A stretch of 29,422 nucleotides of DNA from Deltaproteobacteria bacterium (GTDB taxonomy: Bacteria; Desulfobacterota; DSM-4660; Desulfatiglandales; HGW-15): the NCBI GenBank assembly GCA_016926135.1, contig JAFGPH010000211.1:1-29422 (forward strand). The letters are read 5' to 3'. The translations under genes and the position numbers were made by a program. Positions 1 through 7,708 of this stretch are shown one piece after another (the first letter of the stretch is position 1; each line of letters opens with the position of its first letter). The notes under the pieces were generated by a model. It saw only the letters and a program-made list of their open reading frames with translations, did no database searches and was not told where the DNA came from.

Positions 1-691
1 AGTGGATCTCCTCGGAGAGGAGGGGGGTGATGCCGTTGTCCTTGGTGACGCCGGACCAGTCCTTGATCTCCCGGATCCGCGCCAGTTCCACCTTTCCTTC
101 CCCTTGTCTGAGGAAGGGCGCAAAGTCCGCCTCGAATTCTCGGATCCCCGCGATATGGGTGGTAATGAAGGGAATCCCGTTCCCGGCCTTTCGCTTTCTG
201 TCGATCAGACGCTCCAGATTGGCCACGGCACGATCATAGGCAGGGGAGCCCGTGAACCAGTGATAGTTTTCCGGGCCATAGGCGTTCAGACTTACCTGGA
301 TCCGGTCGATTCGGGCCTCCAGGATGAGATCGATCAGCTCCTCGCTGAGGTAGTGCCCGTTGGTGACGAGGAGGGTGCTGTTTTTCGGGTAGCGCTCACC
401 CAGCCTGCGGACGAAGTACCGGATGTCCCTGTGCAGCAGGGGCTCGCCCATGGCGGTCAGTTCCACGTGGATGTCTCCGCTGTCCGGGATCTCGTCCAGA
501 AGCCTGTCGAAGGTGTTCCGGTCCATGAATTCAGGTCGATCAAATCTCACGTTGTGAACGGGGCACATGCGGCATCGGAGATTGCACAGGCCCTTCAGGA
601 TGACGACGCCCACGGTGACCGGGAAATCCGGATGAATATGCTGTGCAATCTTTTTGGCCTTTTCGGAATCGGTGAGGTTGAAACGCTTCAC
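1..691 (-). CDS. Radical SAM protein, 3' part cut off by window edge
   Basis: The first 230 residues are visible; the C-terminus lies beyond base 1. The radical SAM cluster motif C36-x3-C40-x2-C43 (LCNLRCRMC) binds the 4Fe-4S cluster that cleaves S-adenosylmethionine. A GEP motif (ELTAMGEPLLH) follows, as is usual for the SAM-binding part of this fold. Start is the GTG at 691, chosen because GGAGGA lies 6 bases upstream and no ATG fits. It begins 27 bases after the stop of the preceding radical SAM gene and should be co-transcribed with it. The substrate cannot be told from sequence; in this sugar-biosynthesis context a carbohydrate or carrier-bound substrate is an inference. Whether a C-terminal SPASM domain exists is unknown because the end is missing. 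Confidence 0.88.
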   Translation of the reverse strand, partial: MKRFNLTDSEKAKKIAQHIHPDFPVTVGVVILKGLCNLRCRMCPVHNVRFDRPEFMDRNTFDRLLDEIPDSGDIHVELTAMGEPLLHRDIRYFVRRLGERYPKNSTLLVTNGHYLSEELIDLILEARIDRIQVSLNAYGPENYHWFTGSPAYDRAVANLERLIDRKRKAGNGIPFITTHIAGIREFEADFAPFLRQGEGKVELARIREIKDWSGVTKDNGITPLLSEEIH

Positions 692-718
692 GGGGCTTCC
701 TCCGGCAGGAGCGCTTGG

Positions 719-2113
719 CTAGTAAAGGTAGTTGTTCACGGCCAAGTGACATTCCCGGCAGATGTCGATTTCCATGGAAATGAGCCGACTGCGAAAATCC
801 GCGAACCTGGAGTTGTTCCAGATCTCCTCCAGGGGTTGTTCCAGGAGATTGCCCATGACGTATTTCCCTTCCATGTCCCTGCAGCAGGGCAGCACCTCGC
901 CGGCGGCTGTCACATTGAGACCGTAGTAGGGCACCTGACACTCCCGTATGCTGGGAATGTAACGGGTGACCAGTCGTCCTGCCTCCAGCTCTTCCGGGAT
1001 GTACTTGGAAAACTCCGATCGGGGGGACTGGTATTGCAGGGCCTCGCGGCATTCCCGGGCCGTGAAGAGGGTAATCAAGTGGTCGTCGGCCCCCAGTTCG
1101 GACGTGACCTGCGGGAGCCGGTCGATCAAAGAATCCGTGTGTCTCATGGCAATGACTTTGAGGGTGATGCGGGGTCTGGTTGCGCGGGCCCGCTTTCTGG
1201 CTTCCACCAACCCCCGGATGTTTTCCACCAGGGTCCTGAAATCCCCACCCACCCTGTAAAGCGAGTATGTCTCCTGGCTGTCTCCGTCCAGACAAACGTT
1301 GATGTGGTCCAGACCGGAAGTCACCACGCGCTCGGGGTCCATGAGCAGACCATTGGTGTCCAGGAAGGTTCTGCGGCCCTGATCGGAAGCGTACCGGAGC
1401 ATGCCGTAGATGTCGGGGTTCAGGAAGCTCTCCCCATTGATGTGGAGGCACACCTCCCGGACGGTGGAAGGAAGCCGATCCGCAATGGCACTGAACTCCG
1501 GGAGGCTCATCATGGACCTCTTCCGGCCAAGGCTCCTGTTGCCCGTCTCGCAGACGGGGCAGCGGAGATTGCACAGGTTGGTGGGCTCGATCAAGGCCAG
1601 GGTGGGGAAGGGGACCCTGTTGAGCCTGGGGTAGTCCCTCTTCAGCAGAAGGCTGTGCCTGAGGGGAACGCTCGGGAGTCGTATCGCGTTTCGGAAGACG
1701 GATCCCATCCGGCGCAGGAAGAAGGATATTCCCTCTGCAACGATGCCCGGGCTCTGGGAGGGGGAGATCCACTCCTCCAGCCCCTTGGGGCCTTTCACCC
1801 GGACGGCGCCGCCTTTGGCCAGGATGGCAAGGATCAGAGGGGCATAGGGGCCCTGATAGGCGGCCTGATGCACCAGGAGCAGGTACTCCTCTCCGCGGGC
1901 ATCCTTCAAAATCCGGCGCAGGATCCTCAGGTAGCCGTGCCAGGTGCTCTGTCCGTCCTCGCTGACGACCCTCCTAAACAGGGGGTCCGTTTCTTTCGCC
2001 CTCAGCCTGCGGTAGGTGAAAAGGGTGCCGAGTTTTTCGGCCCCCCAAGGGGCCTGACAGGACCGCAGGGCCTCGAAGAAGGGGTTCAGGTAGTGAAGAT
2101 GAATGACATGCAT
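719..2113 (-). CDS. Radical SAM/SPASM protein with an unassigned N-terminal domain
   Basis: 464 residues. Residues 1-165 form an N-terminal region I do not recognise. The radical SAM core begins at TNLCNLRCPVC (C181, C185, C188). Near the C-terminus a Cys-rich segment (CQVPYYGLN, then LPCCRDM, then CRECH) fits a SPASM domain binding auxiliary Fe-S clusters. The segment GNLLEQPLEEIWNN before the last cysteines is also typical of SPASM proteins. The open frame runs far upstream into the preceding gene. I chose the ATG at 2113 because it follows that gene's stop by only 8 bases and begins a hydrophobic stretch (MHVIHLHYL). The ribosome binding site is weak, suggesting re-initiation from upstream translation. 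Family members do anaerobic radical chemistry on peptides, sugars or lipids; substrate unknown here. Confidence 0.88.
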   Translation of the reverse strand: MHVIHLHYLNPFFEALRSCQAPWGAEKLGTLFTYRRLRAKETDPLFRRVVSEDGQSTWHGYLRILRRILKDARGEEYLLLVHQAAYQGPYAPLILAILAKGGAVRVKGPKGLEEWISPSQSPGIVAEGISFFLRRMGSVFRNAIRLPSVPLRHSLLLKRDYPRLNRVPFPTLALIEPTNLCNLRCPVCETGNRSLGRKRSMMSLPEFSAIADRLPSTVREVCLHINGESFLNPDIYGMLRYASDQGRRTFLDTNGLLMDPERVVTSGLDHINVCLDGDSQETYSLYRVGGDFRTLVENIRGLVEARKRARATRPRITLKVIAMRHTDSLIDRLPQVTSELGADDHLITLFTARECREALQYQSPRSEFSKYIPEELEAGRLVTRYIPSIRECQVPYYGLNVTAAGEVLPCCRDMEGKYVMGNLLEQPLEEIWNNSRFADFRSRLISMEIDICRECHLAVNNYLY

Positions 2114-2121
2114 GGCGTGCT

Positions 2122-3354
2122 TCAGCGAATCAGACCACCGGCGATGGAGTGCACGGGAATATCTTTCAACCCCAGATCGCCCCGGATCAACCTGCAAATT
2201 TCTCCGAAGCCGTTGACGGAGGTCACGGCAACCGCATCCGGCTGGCAGGCGGTCCTCAGATCCTCGGGGGGCGCGATGACATGTGCTGCGAACAGATGCC
2301 CCCACTTTCCCGGGTCGGAATCCACCACACTGACGACCTTGCGGCCGCTTTTTTCGATGGCATGGAGGGCAATGAGCCCGTACAACCAGGTTCCGTAAAC
2401 AGCCACCTGCTCCGAATCACCCAGGGCGAGATTGCGAAGCACGGCCTCCTCTCTCCGGCGGAGGAAACCGGCCTGAAAGGCCTCGATCTCCCCTGCCGAA
2501 AGGGGAGCCGCTGTCCATCTCGGGCGGGCAGAGGACGGTATCGCCTTTCGAGCCGTGCACCTCAGGATGGGCTTTTCGCTGGTTCCATCGAAATCCCGCT
2601 CCACGGCGAGGGGCTCGAAGCCGGCCACTCGAAGGGCCGTCTCCAGCGTTGACGGTTCGTAGTACAACAGGTGCCCCGGCGTGTAGAAGTCGAAGGGCTT
2701 GATCCCCGGATCCCGGAGGGGGGGAGTGATGTCGGGGACGGTCAGGAAAAGCGTGCCCCCGGGGACCAGGTTCCCGCTCATGAGTCGCAGGGTCTCCAGG
2801 GGATTCTGGAAGTGCTCGAAGGCGTGGATAGAGACGATGGCCTGAAATCGTTCCCCAAGCGCTCCGGAGGTGCGAGAGTCGTAGAATCCCGCGTGGAGGG
2901 TCAACCCGTGGTGCTCTCGTCCGAACGCCAGGGCATCCGCCCTAGGATCGACACCTTCCGCCGCGAACCCCGTGTCCCTCAGGAGATTCGTCAGTTCGCC
3001 GAACCCGCATCCCACGTCCAGGATGGAACTTCCTTCGGGACAGTACTGCCTGATCCGTGCGATTTCTTCCCTGAAGCGGTTATCACCATCCTCCCATCCC
3101 AGCGATCCATCCGAGGGGTAACTGCTGTTGAATGTCTCCCACTGGGACGCTGCAAGTCTCCTCCTCTGAAGCACGAGACCGCATGAAACGCACCGGACGA
3201 TCTCGATGCCTTCACTGAGATCGTGCAGGTAGTGGGTGCGGGTGTTCATCTCCCTGGCTTCCATCAGGTCTGCCCCGCAAAGGGGGCAGGTCGTGACGAT
3301 TTCGTATTCCAGCCTTTCATCGGGCAGGAAGTACATCATCCGATGGCCGTACAT
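2122..3354 (-). CDS. Zinc-ribbon class I SAM methyltransferase with C-terminal Rossmann module
   Basis: 410 residues in three parts. An N-terminal zinc ribbon uses C23/C26 (CPLCG) and C55/C58 (CVSCG). A class I SAM-methyltransferase core has motif I at about 111-119 (ILDVGCGFG). A C-terminal Rossmann-like module spans roughly 310-405 (VAVYGTWLYGL, then VVDSDPGKWG). The layout matches sugar C-methyltransferases that act on NDP-ketosugars, so C-methylation of a sugar nucleotide is the best guess. Start is the ATG at 3354, which has GAAGGG about 9 bases upstream. It overlaps the HAD gene by 19 bases. An in-frame start at 3393 would lengthen it by 13 residues with no clear gain. The C-terminal module resembles that of the cluster's regulator (14954-15664). 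Confidence 0.87.
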   Translation of the reverse strand: MYGHRMMYFLPDERLEYEIVTTCPLCGADLMEAREMNTRTHYLHDLSEGIEIVRCVSCGLVLQRRRLAASQWETFNSSYPSDGSLGWEDGDNRFREEIARIRQYCPEGSSILDVGCGFGELTNLLRDTGFAAEGVDPRADALAFGREHHGLTLHAGFYDSRTSGALGERFQAIVSIHAFEHFQNPLETLRLMSGNLVPGGTLFLTVPDITPPLRDPGIKPFDFYTPGHLLYYEPSTLETALRVAGFEPLAVERDFDGTSEKPILRCTARKAIPSSARPRWTAAPLSAGEIEAFQAGFLRRREEAVLRNLALGDSEQVAVYGTWLYGLIALHAIEKSGRKVVSVVDSDPGKWGHLFAAHVIAPPEDLRTACQPDAVAVTSVNGFGEICRLIRGDLGLKDIPVHSIAGGLIR

Positions 3355-4022
3355 GCTCGACACCCTTCTTCCGGCCCCGTCAACTCCAACCATCGAAGCA
3401 GATCGGCCGTTCGGGATAACCCGCCGCTGCCCTGATCCCGGGTCACTTGCACCATCTTCATGCCCATGGCCGACGGGATGAAGAAATCCTTGTCCGGGTT
3501 GTCGCCGATCACCCAGATGGAGGATGAGGGCACAGCAAGGAAACTCCGGATCTCCTCATAAGTTTCCGTCTGCTTCTTGTGACGGAGAGGGGGGGCCAGA
3601 ACGTATATGCGACTAAAAAGGTCTTGTATGCAGAGAGCCTGGATTTTCTTCCACTGGGACGTATAGGGTCCCTCCGTGATCAAAAAGAGGGGGATGGCAT
3701 AACGCTGCGCGAGTTCCTTCAGCATTTCCATCACCCCTGGGAAAAGGCGGATTTCAGGATCGTGGTTTCTGAAGACCTCAACCGATTCCTTCAGAAGATC
3801 CCGGGGCAGGCCCAGAATCCGGAACAGTTCATCGATCACCCCAGGGTGATAGACAGGGCCGGATGCGTCGATTTCCGAGAGTCGAGCGCAGAGGGGCTCC
3901 GCAGCCATGCCCACACGGCTCTCCAGGTATTGCGCGACGGCGCGGAAGCCGCTCCTGCGGTACTGTCTGTAATCATAAAGGGTGTCGTCGAGGTCGAATA
4001 TGATGCCTGCGGGCGCTGTCAT
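3336..4022 (-). CDS. HAD-family phosphatase
   Basis: 228 residues. HAD motif I is at the N-terminus (FDLDDTLYD: nucleophile D10, acid/base D12). Motif II is the Thr in LFLITEG, the conserved Lys is probably in LRHKKQ, and motif IV is in VIGDNPDKDF. An all-helical cap lies between motifs I and II, as in subfamily I phosphohydrolases. It overlaps the ATP-grasp gene by 4 bases (ATGA). A small-molecule phosphatase is expected. In a nonulosonate pathway it could remove the phosphate from a phosphorylated 9-carbon sugar or its 6-carbon precursor, but that is inference; HAD sequences rarely reveal substrate. Confidence 0.9.
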   Translation of the reverse strand: MTAPAGIIFDLDDTLYDYRQYRRSGFRAVAQYLESRVGMAAEPLCARLSEIDASGPVYHPGVIDELFRILGLPRDLLKESVEVFRNHDPEIRLFPGVMEMLKELAQRYAIPLFLITEGPYTSQWKKIQALCIQDLFSRIYVLAPPLRHKKQTETYEEIRSFLAVPSSSIWVIGDNPDKDFFIPSAMGMKMVQVTRDQGSGGLSRTADLLRWLELTGPEEGCRACTAIG

Positions 4023-4957
4023 GGTTCCTCGAAAAAGACCGCCTCGTCGTAACGGGCCATGGTCAAACCCACCTTATACCGCCCGATCCCCGGGGGAAGA
4101 TCCTCTCCCAGCAGATAGTTTCGAAGGGCGGCCACCAGATCGAACCCGGCCTGGAGGGAAAGATGAAAACCCCCTGAAATCCTGGGATTGATTTCCAGGT
4201 AGGTGTGGCCCTCTCCATGGACGAAGACCTGGATGTTGATCACGCCCTCCAGCCGGAAGGCCTGTGTGATGCGCTCCACTTCTTCAAGAAAGGGTTCCCA
4301 CGGAGCGGTCCTGCCGATGTCCGTGACGTAGCTTCGGAGGGCGAGGCGCTCTCTGGGCACAAGGATCCGGGGTCGGTATTGATGGTCGCAGTATACGTCC
4401 AAGGTGTATTCCCTCCCGTCAATGTATTCCTGAAGAATGCCTTCGGGCGCCATGACCTGGACCGCCTGGAGTTCCCTTTCGTTGCTCACAACGGCAAAGC
4501 CCGAAGTCTCTACGCCAAGGCCCCTCTGCTTCCAGACGGCCGGGAACCGCGGCGGATCGGATTCGGTGCGGATCTCGGGCGTCCTGACCCCTGCGTTCCT
4601 GAACCGGGAGAGGGTCCTCAGCTTATCTTCACAGTCCAGAACGGCCTCTGCATCGCTCAGCATGAGACGGGTGCCGATCGACTCAAAATCATCGCGCTGC
4701 GCCGCGAAAAGCCCGAGTTCGGTGTCCTTGAATGGTATGATCAGGTCGATTTTTTCCCTTTCGGCGATTTCCAGGACCCTGTCGATGTAGCCGGGGTCCC
4801 GGATGGCCGGCACCTGGTAGAAGCCGTCGGAGAACAACCTCCCCGGCGCGCGAAGGGACATGTCCACGGTAACTACCCTGCAGCCTGCGCCCAGGCCCTC
4901 CCTCAGGTGCCGAACCAGAAAGACCTTCCGGCCTATGGAGGTGATGAGAATCCTCAT
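4019..4957 (-). CDS. ATP-grasp ligase (carboxylate-amine ligase type)
   Basis: 312 residues. The N-terminus is a Rossmann-like pre-ATP-grasp fold (MRILITSIGRKVFLVRHL). A central ATP-binding lobe follows (FPAVWKQRGLGVETSGF and ILQEYIDGREYTLDVYCD). A C-terminal metal-binding strand and loop (YLEINPRISGGFHLS) are typical of the carbamoyl-phosphate-synthase-like ATP-grasp group. Such enzymes activate a carboxylate as acyl phosphate and join it to an amine or similar nucleophile. Start is the ATG at 4957, overlapping the amidohydrolase stop by 4 bases (ATGA). Beside an aminotransferase and an asparagine synthetase homologue, a role in attaching an amino acid or other acid to the sugar amine, or amidating the sugar carboxylate, is plausible but inferred. 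Confidence 0.9.
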   Translation of the reverse strand: MRILITSIGRKVFLVRHLREGLGAGCRVVTVDMSLRAPGRLFSDGFYQVPAIRDPGYIDRVLEIAEREKIDLIIPFKDTELGLFAAQRDDFESIGTRLMLSDAEAVLDCEDKLRTLSRFRNAGVRTPEIRTESDPPRFPAVWKQRGLGVETSGFAVVSNERELQAVQVMAPEGILQEYIDGREYTLDVYCDHQYRPRILVPRERLALRSYVTDIGRTAPWEPFLEEVERITQAFRLEGVINIQVFVHGEGHTYLEINPRISGGFHLSLQAGFDLVAALRNYLLGEDLPPGIGRYKVGLTMARYDEAVFFEEP

Positions 4958-5721
4958 TCAACAGGCTCCGTTTTTCCCTTACAAAGGAGTGTCCATGCGT
5001 TGATCCCGAGAATCCGTTCCTTTTCCTCTTCTGAAAGCCGGGAGTTGCGGACCAGAACGGGATAGAGGAGGGGCTCACGGATGGGCCAGTCGCTGCCCAT
5101 GAGGAATCGATGCGCCCCCAGGGCGGCTACACATTCTTCGAGGATCCAGTTCTCGTGGGTGCCGGCGGTGTCCATGTAGATATTGGTGAGGCCGGAGTCC
5201 TTCACCTTGCGGGCGGCCTGCCGTTTTAGCTCATACCCATCCCCGCCCATGTGGGCCATGATCAGGACGATCCCCGGACGCTTTTCGGCAATGTGGAGAA
5301 CCTTTTCGTATCCCGCTGTCTCCCGCCACTGACCGCAATGGACCAGCACCGGAAGCTGAAGGTCTTCCGCCAGGGAAAGCGCCCTGTGGTAGCCAGGATC
5401 TGTGAGGGGAGTTCGGTCCAGGGAAGGATGGATCTTGATCCCCGAAACCTCCCGCCTGTGGACCTTCAGAAAGTGTGTGTCCTCCCTGTTTCCTGGGTGA
5501 ACCCAGGGAAAGAGAAAGATTCGGAAATCGGCGGTGAAGTCGGAGTTCCGGATCTCCGCCAGAAGTTCCTCGTTGCCTTTGCACTCGGAGGGCATGAGAA
5601 CTGTTCCCGAAAACCCTCTTCTCCGAAGGCCTTCCAGGGTCTCGGCCGCGGACAGGGGGAAGCGTGCATTTGTCCGGAAATACTTCCAGTCTCCCACATG
5701 GACATGCGCGTCGATCATCAC
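4954..5721 (-). CDS. Amidohydrolase-superfamily metal-dependent hydrolase
   Basis: 255 residues, a single TIM-barrel domain of the amidohydrolase-2 type. Visible metal and catalytic signatures in order: DAHVHVGD (H6 and H8 if the first Met is used), GIKIHPSL, LVHCGQW, IMAHMGG and GSDWPI with the catalytic Asp. These match metal-dependent hydrolases and decarboxylases of the superfamily. The gene starts at 5721 (or one codon later; the first two codons are both ATG) and overlaps the formyltransferase stop by 4 bases. In the cluster it could hydrolyse an amide or lactone on the sugar, for example N-deacylation before formylation, but nothing in the sequence fixes the substrate. Confidence 0.87.
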   Translation of the reverse strand: MMIDAHVHVGDWKYFRTNARFPLSAAETLEGLRRRGFSGTVLMPSECKGNEELLAEIRNSDFTADFRIFLFPWVHPGNREDTHFLKVHRREVSGIKIHPSLDRTPLTDPGYHRALSLAEDLQLPVLVHCGQWRETAGYEKVLHIAEKRPGIVLIMAHMGGDGYELKRQAARKVKDSGLTNIYMDTAGTHENWILEECVAALGAHRFLMGSDWPIREPLLYPVLVRNSRLSEEEKERILGINAWTLLCKGKTEPVE

Positions 5722-6563
5722 TTTCCGGAGTCTCCCGCGAAGCGCCCCATGAAATGGGAAAAAGGCATTTCCACGGAATGGGATCCGTTTGCCACCTGAA
5801 AGAGGTCCTCCCCCAGATGCCGGACCTCCCAGAGGCGCCCTTTGTGGTGGAACCTGGCCCCTGGATAGGGGGGCCAGAAAGTGTGGGCGCGGATAAAGGC
5901 ATGGATCCTCTCCGATCCCCAGGTCCAGTCGATCCAGCGGTCGTTGGGATTTTGCTGGGGATGGTAGCTCGCCCGCTCCTCGGGCTGGGGTATGCGGAGA
6001 AACGAGGCGTCTAGGATGCTCGGATAGGTCTCTGCAAAAAGGGCAAGTCCGGCGGCGGAGGCCCTGAAGTAAAGTGTCCGGGCCGTGTCCGATGTCGTGA
6101 TAGGAAGCCTTGTCTGCGCGATGATATCTCCCGTGTCGATTCCCTCGTCCATCAGGTGAAGGGTGACGCCGGTCTCCGGATCCCCTTCGGCGAGGGCATA
6201 GATGAGGGGCAGACAGCCCCGATTTCGCGGCAGGAGGGAGAAATGCAGGTTGAATACCCTGTCCCTGAAGGCATCCAAGAAGTTTTTCCTGATGATGCGG
6301 CTGTAACTGAAGGAAAAGATCAGATCCGGGGAAAGGCCCCTCAGGGTTTCCACAAAGCCCGGCTCGCTCGCGTTGCGGGGTTGGTATGAGGGAAGGGCCC
6401 GGGATCGTGCAAAGCGTTTGAGGGAGAAATATCCGTGCCGGTCGAGCCCGTCATCGTCGGGATTCAGGACAACGGTCACCACGTTCCCCCGGATACCGAG
6501 GAGATGGGCGGTGCAGCCCACGGCCAGGTTCTTATTCCCCATGACCACGATGCGGGCTTTCAT
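5718..6563 (-). CDS. Formyltransferase-fold protein, likely sugar N-formyltransferase
   Basis: 281 residues. The N-terminal fold is that of methionyl-tRNA formyltransferase/ArnA. The catalytic triad is visible as N105 and H107 (FNLHFSLLPRNRG) and D143 (DEGIDTGDI). The H-to-D spacing of 36 residues equals that of ArnA (H104-D140). These enzymes transfer a formyl group from N10-formyl-tetrahydrofolate to an amine. The C-terminal part lacks an obvious tRNA-binding domain, and the sugar-cluster context favours an amino-sugar substrate. Start is the ATG at 6563 (MKARIVVMG), overlapping the preceding methyltransferase by 4 bases (ATGA), rather than the longer frame beginning at 6617. The aminotransferase at 9781-10953 would make the amine it needs. 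Confidence 0.88.
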   Translation of the reverse strand: MKARIVVMGNKNLAVGCTAHLLGIRGNVVTVVLNPDDDGLDRHGYFSLKRFARSRALPSYQPRNASEPGFVETLRGLSPDLIFSFSYSRIIRKNFLDAFRDRVFNLHFSLLPRNRGCLPLIYALAEGDPETGVTLHLMDEGIDTGDIIAQTRLPITTSDTARTLYFRASAAGLALFAETYPSILDASFLRIPQPEERASYHPQQNPNDRWIDWTWGSERIHAFIRAHTFWPPYPGARFHHKGRLWEVRHLGEDLFQVANGSHSVEMPFSHFMGRFAGDSGK

Positions 6564-7708
6564 GTGCGACGGGCCCTGATGGTGATCCCCGCTTCTTCCT
6601 CGTGCTCCCAGCAGCATTCCAGGCCCAGTTCATCCAGCCAGCGGATCACCTCCTGACGGGTGTGGCGGTTGGCGTAGTGCGGATGGTACCAGTCGAAATT
6701 GACCAGGTTGTTCTCCTCGAGGGAGAGGGACTCATTCCAGAAACACTTGAGGAAATGCCAGTACAGAAGACGTTGCACCGGGTAGGTTCCCGCTCTGATC
6801 TGAAGCAGGGGTATCTCCGGGACCTCGACCTCCCCCTCTATCCGGCTCAGGACCTGTCCCAGGAGAGTGAGCGGTTTGACCGCCTCCATGGCGTCCTCCG
6901 GGCTGAGCCGGGATACCTTTTCCCGGATGAAATCGTCGGAAAATTCCCTCACGGCTCCCTTCTTCCGGTAAATGTAAAAGGCGATTTCGCCTCCCGGCGC
7001 CAGCAGGCGCACCAGGGAGTGAAGCGCTGCGCGCGTGTCCCGTGTGTGGTGGAGCACGCCTTCGGCGAGGATGAAGTCAAAGGTGGTCCGAGCAAAGGGC
7101 GGTTTCATGAGGTCGGCCTGGACGACCATGGTCTTAGGGTAGGCGCAGGTGTGCCTCACTGCACTCAGCACGGAATCGCTCAGGTCCATACCGTAGACAA
7201 GGGCTTCGGGGTTGGCTTCGGCAAAGTGAATCACCTCCCGCCCAAGCCCGGTACCGGCGTCCAGGACGGCCTTCTTCCCCCGCATGTGTTCCCGGAAGCG
7301 GGCTTCCTCTTCCCATCCGTACTTCTTGAGCATCCACTCCTGGGTCACATGCGCCGATCCCTTGCGTATCCCCCATTCCGGATGGGAATTCCACTTGTAG
7401 CCGAAGGACTGTCGGGTTTGACGAAGATCCTGACTGCACTCCGATGCCCTTTCCGCTGATCGGTCAGGGGAGAGAAGCCCGGCCGCAAGGATCTTTTTCC
7501 GGTGCCGTACGTGAAAATCCGCTAGGTCGTGGCCCGTGGCGGCATCGAGAAACCTCGGAACGCCATCCATGACCGGATACCAGCACTTCTCATCGACAAC
7601 CAGCACCCCTTCTGGAAGAGCCTCCTGGCCATTTTCCGCAAAGGGGATGTAGGAAAGAGGCCGTCCGCTTGCAGGGCACCGCAGCAATCTCAGCAGATTC
7701 GATTTCAT
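6560..7708 (-). CDS. SAM-dependent methyltransferase with Trm112-like N-terminus
   Basis: 382 residues. Residues 1-55 resemble a Trm112-type segment (LLRLLRCPASGRPL, later CWYPVMDGVPRFL) but keep few metal-ligand cysteines. The class I methyltransferase core follows, with motif I at AVLDAGTGLGREV and the later acidic strand VYGMDLS. FDFILAEGVLHHTRD is the usual post-motif segment. The C-terminal 100 residues (YWHFLKCFWNE, then FDWYHPHYANRH) are characteristic of polysaccharide-cluster methyltransferases. Start is the ATG at 7708, sharing one base with the asnB-homologue stop (TGATG), which indicates tight translational coupling. Target is probably a sugar hydroxyl, amine or carbon; this is inferred from context. 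Confidence 0.87.
   Translation of the reverse strand: MKSNLLRLLRCPASGRPLSYIPFAENGQEALPEGVLVVDEKCWYPVMDGVPRFLDAATGHDLADFHVRHRKKILAAGLLSPDRSAERASECSQDLRQTRQSFGYKWNSHPEWGIRKGSAHVTQEWMLKKYGWEEEARFREHMRGKKAVLDAGTGLGREVIHFAEANPEALVYGMDLSDSVLSAVRHTCAYPKTMVVQADLMKPPFARTTFDFILAEGVLHHTRDTRAALHSLVRLLAPGGEIAFYIYRKKGAVREFSDDFIREKVSRLSPEDAMEAVKPLTLLGQVLSRIEGEVEVPEIPLLQIRAGTYPVQRLLYWHFLKCFWNESLSLEENNLVNFDWYHPHYANRHTRQEVIRWLDELGLECCWEHEEEAGITIRARRT

Noticed and set aside
2..2398. Plus-strand 798-codon open frame
   Set aside because: It lies opposite two radical SAM genes and the methyltransferase, has no start context and no domain pattern; it is a shadow caused by high GC.
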